Below, piece by piece: positions 1 to 5,776 of a stretch of 10,844 bases of DNA; the stretch's first letter is position 1; every line of letters starts with the position of its first letter. The notes under the pieces are model-generated. The model made no database searches and was not told the DNA's origin. It saw only the letters and a program-made list of their open reading frames with translations. The translations under genes and the position numbers were made by a program. This DNA is from JBBQBQ01 sp038317685 (GTDB lineage: Bacteria; Desulfobacterota; Desulfuromonadia; Desulfuromonadales; DDH964). The stretch covers positions 1 to 10,844 of the forward strand of contig JBBQBQ010000108.1 of the NCBI GenBank assembly GCA_038317685.1, given 5' to 3'.

Positions 1-1192
1 AGGAAACCGGCTGGCGGGCCTGGGGAAGGGTCGTCAGGAAATTGTGAGCCAAAGGGATGAGCAGCAGGGCGAGGACGACACCGAGATAGAGGAAGGTGGT
101 CTGCAGACCGAAGCGGTCTGCGGCTTGGCCGATGAGCGGTCCGGTCAGAACGAAGAGGGTTCGGAAGAGCAGGGATTTGAGGGAGAGAATGCTGGCGCGA
201 TTTTCCCGGCGGCTCTGGTGCTGAAGATGATGGCGCAGCAGGGGACCCTGCAAACCGCGCATGCTGGTCAGCAGGAAATAACCTAAAAAAGACCACAGGG
301 CATGGGTTGTGGCCAGAACCAGATACCCGCAGATCAGCAGGCCGAGATAGATGGCCTGCATCCCCCGCTCCCCGAGATGAAAAAGAACCCGATGGCCGAC
401 CAGCGAAAATCCGGCTACCGTCAGGTTGGCCGCGGCCCAGATCGGTCCGAACCAGGTCAGGGGGACCCGGCACTCCTGCATGAAGGGCTGAATCAGCCAG
501 ACCGGGTAGAAGGAGGCGATGCCAAGGACCGTGGCCAGAAGCAGGGTGTGGCGAAGCCGGCGATTCTCCACCAGTGCAAAACGGCAGGTCTGGAAGGCTT
601 CTACCAGATGGGATTTGGCGACGGTCGCCGCGGCCGGGGGAGCTTCAGCCAGGGCCCGGGTGATGGCAAAGGCTGCCACCCAGACCGCGATCTGGATGAC
701 GAAGGGGGCCAGCGGCCACCAGGCGTACAGAACCCCGGCGAAGAGCGCGCCGGCGGCCTCTCCAGCTTGGGCCCAGCCGTTCATACGGCCGTCAAAGCGG
801 GCGTACTGTTCGGTTTGCCCCTGCTGCCGCAACGATTCGAAGAGCAGGGCGCTGTCGGAGCCGCTGATGAAGGCGAAGGAGATTCCGAGGAAAAGCTCCG
901 CCACCAGGACCTCGGAGAAGGAACCGGCCACAGTGTAGAGGCCCCATCCGACAATGCCGACGACGGATGCAAGGCTTAAGGTAAAACGGTAACCGAGGCG
1001 ATCGGCCAGATAGCCCGAAGGGTACTCAAAGAGGAGGGTGGCCAGAGAAAATCCCCCCTGGAGCAGGAGAATCTCCGTCAAGGAGAGACCGATCTGGTCC
1101 TTCCAGAAGAGGGTGATGATGGCCATAGGAAAGAGGGCCATCTTCAGAAAGGAGAAGGCGTAAAGGAGGCCGATGTTGCGGGACCGGTTCAC
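1..1192 (-). CDS. MFS transporter (3' end outside window)
   Basis: This is an inner-membrane major facilitator superfamily carrier, probably an exporter or small-solute transporter; the substrate cannot be read from sequence. The frame is open from a GTG at 1192-1190 through the left edge, giving 397 codons with no stop. That is close to full length for the family (about 390-420), so only a short tail should be missing. Hydrophobic segments recur along the whole protein. The loop after the second one carries the MFS motif A (GYLADRLGYRFTL, residues 60-72), preceded by FEYPS. A second motif-A-like GQAADRFG occurs in the C-terminal half, as expected for the duplicated 6+6 fold. The GTG start overlaps the ferredoxin stop as GTGA and follows CAGGA directly, which suggests translational coupling. 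Family membership is secure; function is open. Confidence 0.88.
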   Translation of the reverse strand, partial: MNRSRNIGLLYAFSFLKMALFPMAIITLFWKDQIGLSLTEILLLQGGFSLATLLFEYPSGYLADRLGYRFTLSLASVVGIVGWGLYTVAGSFSEVLVAELFLGISFAFISGSDSALLFESLRQQGQTEQYARFDGRMNGWAQAGEAAGALFAGVLYAWWPLAPFVIQIAVWVAAFAITRALAEAPPAAATVAKSHLVEAFQTCRFALVENRRLRHTLLLATVLGIASFYPVWLIQPFMQECRVPLTWFGPIWAAANLTVAGFSLVGHRVLFHLGERGMQAIYLGLLICGYLVLATTHALWSFLGYFLLTSMRGLQGPLLRHHLQHQSRRENRASILSLKSLLFRTLFVLTGPLIGQAADRFGLQTTFLYLGVVLALLLIPLAHNFLTTLPQARQPVS

Positions 1193-1422
1193 TCCTGCCA
1201 ATAGATGCAGGAGGCCGGGCAGGCATCCATCGCCTGTTCGATCTTCTCCTCCGGGGCGCCGGTCGGATTATAGACCTGAGACTTGTGCGCTCCGTGGGCA
1301 TGGGCCCCATGATCATGCCCGCTGTGGTCGTCACCGGTCATGCTGAAGACCTCCGGACAGATCTGGGTACAGACTTCACAACTGATGCAACACTCCTGAT
1401 CGACAACGGGAATTCTTGGCAT
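1189..1422 (-). CDS. Small [4Fe-4S] ferredoxin with a histidine-rich insert
   Basis: This is a 77-residue cytoplasmic ferredoxin, presumably a low-potential electron carrier. Residues 12-23 read C-x2-C-x2-C-x3-C-P (Cys12, 15, 18, 22), preceded by an extra Cys11. The C-terminus has CPxxC (Cys68, Cys72). Only one complete cluster motif is present, so the likely ligands of a single [4Fe-4S] cluster are Cys12, 15, 18 and Cys68, as in single-cluster ferredoxins. The stretch where a second motif would begin is instead a loop with six histidines at 33, 36, 38, 41, 43 and 46 (HSGHDHGAHAHGAH). The ATG at 1422 has a GAGAG Shine-Dalgarno-like sequence 7 nt upstream. The stop overlaps the GTG of the MFS gene, so the two are co-translated. 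The redox role is family knowledge; metal binding by the histidine loop is inference. Confidence 0.9.
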   Translation of the reverse strand: MPRIPVVDQECCISCEVCTQICPEVFSMTGDDHSGHDHGAHAHGAHKSQVYNPTGAPEEKIEQAMDACPASCIYWQE

Positions 1423-1452
1423 GAGTCAACTCTCTTTTAAGGGGAGGCAATA

Positions 1453-1481
1453 GCGGTTCCTGAACCTTTTACCGGAACCGC
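1453..1481. promoter_or_regulatory. Inverted repeat overlapping the -10 box; candidate operator
   Basis: Perfect 8-bp arms GCGGTTCC (1453-1460) and GGAACCGC (1474-1481) flank a 13-nt centre that holds the -10 hexamer of the ferredoxin promoter. One arm lies in the -35/-10 spacer and the other at the expected start of transcription, the classic position for a repressor operator. A further GAACC (1462-1466) makes a second small dyad with the left arm. No T-run follows on either strand in terminator position, so an operator is favoured over a terminator. Confidence 0.5.
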
Positions 1482-1494
1482 CAGGGGCTGTCAA
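1466..1494 (-). promoter_or_regulatory. Sigma-70-type promoter of the ferredoxin-MFS operon
   Basis: On the minus strand a perfect -35 TTGACA (1494-1489) is separated by exactly 17 nt from TAAAAG (1471-1466), which matches four of six -10 positions. Transcription would start near 1459, leaving a leader of about 37 nt before the ferredoxin ATG at 1422. Confidence 0.6.
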
Positions 1495-1591
1495 AGAGAA
1501 ACGCCGCCTCCACCGGGGAAGGCTGCGGTGATGGTATTCGAAAGAGTGCTGTGATATCCTTCTGTTCATTGATGCTGCCCAATGAGGGACC

Positions 1592-1598
1592 GGGAGGG
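1592..1598 (+). promoter_or_regulatory. Shine-Dalgarno that decides the kinase start
   Basis: GGGAGGG lies 4 nt before the TTG at 1603. The in-frame ATG at 1582 has no purine-rich sequence ahead of it. This favours the TTG. Confidence 0.6.
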
Positions 1599-1602
1599 AT
1601 CG

Positions 1603-3117
1603 TTGAAAAAATCGATTGGACTCTATGGCGAAGTCATCGCGACCCTGGTCTTTCTGCTCGGAGCGGCGCTGCTGCTCGGCGGGTTTTTGCTGCTGAGACT
1701 GAGCGAACAGCAATTGCTCGATCAGAGGGTCGGCGGCATCATCGCCCAGGTGCGGCTGATGACCCGCAGTGTCGCCGGCACCGAGTACGGTGAGGATGAC
1801 GACCTGACGCGGCTGGCCCGCTTCAGCCGGTTGGTCCGTGACCTTCCTTCCGACCAGTCGCCTTTGTCCTGGACCCTGACCGATTCGAAGTTGAAGGTGG
1901 TCGCAACCCGCCGGCTTCAGGGAGAGTCCATCGGCAATGCCTCTGATCTTCAAGCCGTGCTGACTGCTTCCGAGCCGCTGGTCAGGGTCGACTATCGGGT
2001 TGGGTGGTTGCCGTGGGACGCTGATGAGGGATCCCTCCTCATCAGTCAGGCGATCCGTTCCGGCGGAAAGGTCCTGGGCGGCTGGCAGGCCCGCTTTTCT
2101 CTTGCCGACGTGCGGTTACAGATTCTCGCCGCTTATCGGTTGACCCTTCTCTACATCCTTCTCTACGGGACGGTCCTGGTCGGCTTCGGGGTGTTGCTTC
2201 TCAGTCTCAACGTCGTCCAGCCGATCCGCAGGTTGCGGCAGGCCACTCAGGCGATTGCCGAAGGCGACCTGGAAACGCAACTGCCGATCGCCGGTCCTCG
2301 GGAAATCTCGGACCTCTCCGGGGCGTTCAATACCATGGCGGATGCCCTCAGGGTGAGTCGGGGAGAGACCGAAGCCCATATCAACCAACTCAGTCAAGCC
2401 AACGACGACCTCAAGCGGACCCAGGAAGAACTGATTCGCTCGGCCAAGATGGCCTCGGTCGGCCATCTCGCCGCCGGCATGGCCCATGAAATCGGCAATC
2501 CCCTCGGGGCGGTCGTCGGCTATCTGGAATTGTTGAAAAGCCGCTGCGACGATAGCGACCAACGTGATCTTCTGGTCCGTTCCCTGGAGGAGTTGGGCCG
2601 GGTCGACCACCTGGTTCGCGATCTCCTTGATTACGCCGCGCCGGCCGAGGAGCAGACCGAGCTGGTGGAGCCAGGGAAGGTTCTGGAAGAAGCGTTGGGA
2701 ATGCTCATTCATCAAGGGGCTTTCGGCTTCAGGACGGTCCGGAAGGACTGGCCGGACCGGTTGCCTCCCGTGCGCATGGTTCGCCATAAACTGGTGCAGG
2801 TGTTGGTCAACCTGCTCTTGAACGCCCGGGATGCGACCGCGGAGGAGGGAACTGTGCAACTTTCTGCCGCGCTCGAAGGGAGCGAGGTGGTCATTCGGGT
2901 GGCCGACAATGGCAGCGGTATTTCCGGGGAGGTGCAGCGGCAACTCTTCGATCCCTTCTTCACGACCAAGGCGCCCGGGAAAGGGCGCGGGCTCGGGCTG
3001 GCGGTCGCCTTGCGCATCGTTGAAGAGGCCGGGGGGAAACTCCTGGTCGAGTCGACGGCGGGCAGCGGCTCGGTCTTTATCCTTCGATTGCCGGTTGTCG
3101 GGGAAGAAGAACCATGA
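1603..3117 (+). CDS. Membrane-bound sensor histidine kinase, NtrB/PilS class
   Basis: This kinase autophosphorylates on a histidine and passes the phosphate to the response regulator encoded next. Numbering is from the TTG at 1603 (504 residues), chosen for its Shine-Dalgarno; the ATG at 1582 would add 7 residues. The order is: a first membrane segment (about 11-31); an extracytoplasmic sensor region of about 145 residues without recognisable motifs; a second membrane segment (about 180-203); a HAMP linker starting at QPIRRL (206); and the dimerisation/phospho-acceptor domain with His295 in HEIGNPLG. The HATPase_c domain follows, with N-box Asn407 (NARDA), G1 box DNGSG (Asp435), DPFFTTK, and G2 box GKGRGLGL (about 460-466). 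All catalytic boxes look intact. The stop overlaps the regulator start as ATGA, showing tight coupling. The sensed signal is unknown. Proximity to pilin genes suggests a PilS-like role, which is inference. Confidence 0.9.
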   Translation: MKKSIGLYGEVIATLVFLLGAALLLGGFLLLRLSEQQLLDQRVGGIIAQVRLMTRSVAGTEYGEDDDLTRLARFSRLVRDLPSDQSPLSWTLTDSKLKVVATRRLQGESIGNASDLQAVLTASEPLVRVDYRVGWLPWDADEGSLLISQAIRSGGKVLGGWQARFSLADVRLQILAAYRLTLLYILLYGTVLVGFGVLLLSLNVVQPIRRLRQATQAIAEGDLETQLPIAGPREISDLSGAFNTMADALRVSRGETEAHINQLSQANDDLKRTQEELIRSAKMASVGHLAAGMAHEIGNPLGAVVGYLELLKSRCDDSDQRDLLVRSLEELGRVDHLVRDLLDYAAPAEEQTELVEPGKVLEEALGMLIHQGAFGFRTVRKDWPDRLPPVRMVRHKLVQVLVNLLLNARDATAEEGTVQLSAALEGSEVVIRVADNGSGISGEVQRQLFDPFFTTKAPGKGRGLGLAVALRIVEEAGGKLLVESTAGSGSVFILRLPVVGEEEP

Positions 3118-4469
3118 TGCAGCCGTCCCGACAGATTCTGATTATCGATGACGAACCGGGGATGCGCCACATGCTGCGCCTGGTCCTGGAACGGGAAGGA
3201 TACGGTGTTAAGGAGGCCGAAACGGGGGAGCAAGGGCTGAAACTCCTTGCCGGCGGCAGCTATGAGGCAGTTCTCTGCGATATCCGCATGCCCGATCTGG
3301 ATGGCCACGCAGTGCTGAAGAAGGCGGCGGAGGCCGGAAACCCCACCACCATCATCATGATGAGCGCTTACGGCAATATCGATACCGCCATCGCCTGTAT
3401 GAAGGAGGGTGCCTACGATTACATCGCCAAGCCCTTTAAGCCCGATGAAGTGGTGTTAACCTTACGCAAGGCTGAGGAGAGGTTACGCCTGCTGCGGGAG
3501 AACGATCAACTCAAACGGGCCCTTCAGGTTCAGGATTCAAAAAGGATCGTCAGCCGCGGCCGCGCCATGGAGGCGGTCCTTGATCTTGTGCGCAGGGTGG
3601 CCGTCACCAACTCGCCGGTTCTGATTACCGGAGAGACCGGCACCGGCAAGGAATTGGTGGCGCGAGCGCTGCATGCCCAGGGGAAGCGCAAGGATGCTCC
3701 TTTCGTCGCCGTCAACTGCAGCGCCATCTCCTCCAGCCTGCTCGAAAGCGAACTTTTCGGTCACGTCAAGGGGGCCTTCACCGGCGCCGACCGGGAACGG
3801 CAGGGGCTCTTCGGCGCCGCTGACGGCGGCACTCTCTTTCTTGACGAGATCGGTGAACTCCCCCTCGACCTCCAGCCCAAGCTGCTCCGGGTCCTTCAGG
3901 AAGGGGAAGTGCGGCGGGTCGGGGAAAACCAGCCGCGGCGGGTCGATGTCCGGGTCTTGGCGGCAACCGCCCGCGACCTCAAGGAAATGGTCAGGGCGGG
4001 GAGTTTCCGGGACGACCTTTTCTATCGATTGGCGGTGATGGAGATCCGGGTTCCGCCGTTGCGGGAACATCCCGAGGATATTCCCCTGTTGGCCGAACAT
4101 TTCGTGACCCGCATTGCTGATCGCGAGGGACGGACCGTCCCCGCCATCTCCAGTTCCTTCATGGAGATTCTGACGCCGTATGGCTGGCCTGGAAATATTC
4201 GGGAATTGGAAAACTTCATGGAAAAATCAATGATTTTCTGCCGTGGAGAAAGCCTGGAACCGGCCGACCTTCCCTGGGAGGTCCGGCGTCAGGAACGGGT
4301 TGCCGGACATGGCCTCTCTCTCAAGGGGGCCTACCAGCGACTGGAGGAGGAATATATCCGCAAAGCCTTGGCGTCCACCGGCGGCAATCGCACCCAGGCG
4401 GCGCGAATTCTGGAGATCAGTCTGCGCAACTTGATGTACAAGCTCAAGGAGTATGGCATGGACGGTTGA
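3114..4469 (+). CDS. Sigma-54-dependent response regulator, NtrC/PilR class
   Basis: This 451-residue activator, when phosphorylated, remodels RNA polymerase-sigma54 to open promoters. The receiver domain (about 7-120) has acidic Asp12/Asp13, phospho-acceptor Asp56 (CDIRMP), Ser84 and Lys106 (KPF). The AAA+ domain carries Walker A GETGTGKE (173-180, Lys179), the sigma54-contacting loop GAFTGA (220-225) and Walker B with Asp244-Glu245 (FLDEIGEL). The C-terminus (about 405-448) is a Fis-type helix-turn-helix (GGNRTQAARILEIS followed by NLMYKLKEYG). Every key residue is present, so it should be an active activator. It overlaps the kinase gene by 4 nt and lies 5' to a sequence with sigma54 promoter geometry that heads the minor pilin operon, its most obvious target. 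Named paralogues (PilR, AtoC, ZraR) cannot be told apart from sequence alone. Confidence 0.94.
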   Translation: MMQPSRQILIIDDEPGMRHMLRLVLEREGYGVKEAETGEQGLKLLAGGSYEAVLCDIRMPDLDGHAVLKKAAEAGNPTTIIMMSAYGNIDTAIACMKEGAYDYIAKPFKPDEVVLTLRKAEERLRLLRENDQLKRALQVQDSKRIVSRGRAMEAVLDLVRRVAVTNSPVLITGETGTGKELVARALHAQGKRKDAPFVAVNCSAISSSLLESELFGHVKGAFTGADRERQGLFGAADGGTLFLDEIGELPLDLQPKLLRVLQEGEVRRVGENQPRRVDVRVLAATARDLKEMVRAGSFRDDLFYRLAVMEIRVPPLREHPEDIPLLAEHFVTRIADREGRTVPAISSSFMEILTPYGWPGNIRELENFMEKSMIFCRGESLEPADLPWEVRRQERVAGHGLSLKGAYQRLEEEYIRKALASTGGNRTQAARILEISLRNLMYKLKEYGMDG

Positions 4470-4478
4470 TGGGTCCTT

Positions 4479-4496
4479 CCTGGGACCATTCCCAGG
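4479..4496. repeat. Perfect inverted repeat just after the regulator gene
   Basis: CCTGGGA (4479-4485) and TCCCAGG (4490-4496) form 7-bp arms around CCAT, 10 nt past the regulator stop. GGTCC (4472-4476) pairs alternatively with GGACC (4483-4487). No U-tract follows, so a classical intrinsic terminator is unlikely. It could be an mRNA 3' hairpin of the two-component operon or an activator-binding dyad about 140-160 bp upstream of the predicted pilin transcription start. Confidence 0.45.
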
Positions 4497-4514
4497 CTGC
4501 CATCGTGAAATTAC

Positions 4515-4539
4515 TGCATCAACCATGCAAAAAATGCAT
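4515..4539. promoter_or_regulatory. TGCAT/ATGCA dyad; candidate upstream activator site
   Basis: TGCAT (4515-4519) and ATGCA (4525-4529) form an inverted repeat with a 5-nt centre, followed by a second ATGCAT (4534-4539). The dyad sits roughly 105-125 bp before the predicted sigma54 transcription start, the usual distance for enhancer sites of NtrC-family activators. The arms are short and the assignment is speculative. Confidence 0.3.
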
Positions 4540-4613
4540 TGAACGAAGTGGGGAATGCCGATTTATTGGAAATTCTTTAAACGATTTCAGCAGGGTACCT
4601 CCTTGACAAAGAG

Positions 4614-4629
4614 TGGTATGTTGCTTGCA
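4614..4629 (+). promoter_or_regulatory. Sigma-54 (-24/-12) promoter candidate for the minor pilin operon
   Basis: The element TGGTAT-N5-TTGCA has GG at 4615-4616 and GC at 4627-4628, exactly 10 nt apart, as sigma54 requires. It matches the consensus TGGCAC-N5-TTGC at four of six -24 positions and all -12 positions. Transcription would start near 4640, giving a leader of about 70 nt before the GTG at 4711. A TTGACA at 4603-4608 could be read as a sigma70 -35 box, but no acceptable -10 lies 16-18 nt further on. The adjacent gene for a sigma54 activator supports the call. Confidence 0.65.
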
Positions 4630-4681
4630 CATTCAAACGCTGAGATCTCTCTGGTCAACGGCCCACGGGGGATACAGAAAC

Positions 4682-4703
4682 GCCGGCCAAGGCCGGCAAG
4701 GAG
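4682..4703 (+). promoter_or_regulatory. GC-rich leader hairpin abutting the fimT Shine-Dalgarno
   Basis: GCCGGCC (4682-4688) and GGCCGGC (4691-4697) are perfectly complementary, with a practical loop of CAAG. They are immediately followed by the Shine-Dalgarno AAGGAG (4698-4703), 7 nt before the GTG start at 4711. The hairpin lies inside the predicted leader and could affect ribosome loading. I see no GEMM-type cyclic-dinucleotide aptamer sequence around it. Confidence 0.5.
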
Positions 4704-4710
4704 CAGATTC

Positions 4711-5298
4711 GTGGCCCTTTTCACCTCAACTCGCAAAATGCGCAATGTGGCCGGCTTCACCCTGGTTGAACTGATCACGGTGCTGGTGGTCGGCGGGATT
4801 CTGACGCTCATTGCGATGCCCAACCTGCGCGATGCGGTCCGCAACTTCCGGTTGACCTCCGAGGCCAACGAGGTGGTCGGCGCTCTCAACCTGGCCCGTA
4901 GCGAGGCGGTCACCCGCGCCCGGCAGGTGACGGTTTGCCGTAGCGCCAACGGCACCGAGTGCATCACTGCTGCCGGAGGGTGGGAAGTGGGGTGGGTTGT
5001 CTACCAGGATGCTGACGGCGATGGGGATATAACCGCCGGAGAGGAAATCCGGGTCTATCAGCGTTTGACTTCCGGCATGACCCTGAGGACTGGCGACAAG
5101 TTTAAAGATTTTGTCAACTTTCAAGCCAACGGCAGCGCCACCGGCGCCGCAGGGAACACTAGTGCCGCCGCCGTCGATATCAACCTGCGGCTCTGCGACG
5201 AGCGGCAAGATGAGACTAAATCCTATCTGATCGGCATCGGCCTGGTCGGTCGAATCAACTCTACCAAAGGAATCGGAGGGGGGCTGACATGTCCCTGA
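4711..5298 (+). CDS. fimT: Type IV minor pilin, FimT/FimU (GspH) family
   Basis: This is a minor pilin/pseudopilin expected in the pilus priming or tip complex in the inner membrane. From the GTG at 4711 it has 195 residues. A 15-residue basic leader ends in Gly, then FTLVEL with the mature Glu5, so it is a prepilin peptidase substrate. The hydrophobic N-terminal helix follows (to about residue 37). The soluble domain includes GWVVYQDADGDGDI, the typical GspH W-x-x-G-W/D-x-D-x-D region, and four cysteines (two in the middle, two near the end) that may pair. The frame stays open up to an ATG at 4555, but that codon lies before the predicted promoter and would give an implausible 76-residue leader. 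The GTG has AAGGAG 7 nt upstream. The stop overlaps the next gene by 10 nt. FimT and FimU are not separable here. Confidence 0.88.
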   Translation: MALFTSTRKMRNVAGFTLVELITVLVVGGILTLIAMPNLRDAVRNFRLTSEANEVVGALNLARSEAVTRARQVTVCRSANGTECITAAGGWEVGWVVYQDADGDGDITAGEEIRVYQRLTSGMTLRTGDKFKDFVNFQANGSATGAAGNTSAAAVDINLRLCDERQDETKSYLIGIGLVGRINSTKGIGGGLTCP

Positions 5299-5756
5299 AA
5301 ACACAGAATAAACAAGGTTTCACCCTGGTCGAAGTGCTGGTGGCTTTGGTCGTCCTGGCGATCGGGCTGCTTGGTCTGGCGACCCTCCAGGGCCGCGCTC
5401 TTGGCGGCGGTCACAGCGCTTACCTCCGCTCCCAGGCGACTCTGTATGCCTACGACATCCTCGAACGGATGCGGGTCAACCGGGAAGAAGCCATGACCCT
5501 GCCCAGCCCCTACACTCTGGCCGATTATGGTGATGTTTCTGCTGCCACCCCGGGGACCAGGGCAGATGACGACCTCGACGAGTGGCTGGGGTTCGTCAAC
5601 GGCCTACCCGGCGGCGAGGCGCGCATCAACCTTTCCAACGAAGAGAAGGGGAGGATCCTGGTGCAGATTTTCGTGCGCTGGAACGAGAAGGTTATGAAGA
5701 CTGATGCGGGGGGCAACCCCATCCAGCCGGAAATCGTAGTGCGGACCATCCTGTAA
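5289..5756 (+). CDS. pilV: Type IV minor pilin PilV
   Basis: This 155-residue prepilin-like protein has a 10-residue leader ending KQG, then FTLVEVLVALVVLAIGLLGL with Glu5 of the mature protein. This is the GspI/PilV-type N-terminus that enters the pilus core through its first helix. Next comes the family stretch around residues 30-65 (A-x-L-R-S-Q-A-x-x-x-A-Y-D-I-L-E-R-M-R-x-N-R), seen in PilV proteins. Its ATG lies within the end of fimT in another frame, with GGAGG (5275-5279) 9 nt upstream, implying translational coupling. It is the second gene of the fimT-pilV-pilW-pilX-pilY1 set and should join the minor pilin complex that presents PilY1 at the tip. Identity rests on N-terminal sequence plus gene order. 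Confidence 0.87.
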   Translation: MSLKTQNKQGFTLVEVLVALVVLAIGLLGLATLQGRALGGGHSAYLRSQATLYAYDILERMRVNREEAMTLPSPYTLADYGDVSAATPGTRADDDLDEWLGFVNGLPGGEARINLSNEEKGRILVQIFVRWNEKVMKTDAGGNPIQPEIVVRTIL

Positions 5757-5776
5757 GAGGTGAGGTGCTTTTGATC

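Noticed and set aside
302..979. Plus-strand open frames of 225 and 139 codons near the left edge
   Set aside because: They run opposite the MFS gene, whose minus-strand translation shows membrane segments and motif A. The plus-strand products are hydrophilic and low in complexity.
4471..4496. Intrinsic terminator after the response regulator gene
   Set aside because: The hairpin is good, but the following bases are CTGCCATCG with no T-run, so Rho-independent termination is unlikely.
4603..4631. Sigma70 promoter beginning at TTGACA 4603
   Set aside because: No sequence close to TATAAT occurs 16-18 nt downstream (the candidates are TTGCAC and TGCACA), while the overlapping sigma54 geometry is exact.
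4640..4710. GEMM (cyclic di-GMP or cGAMP) riboswitch in the fimT leader
   Set aside because: The conserved aptamer strings (GGGCAAACC-like and ACGCAAAGCC-like segments) are absent. Only a plain GC hairpin is visible.
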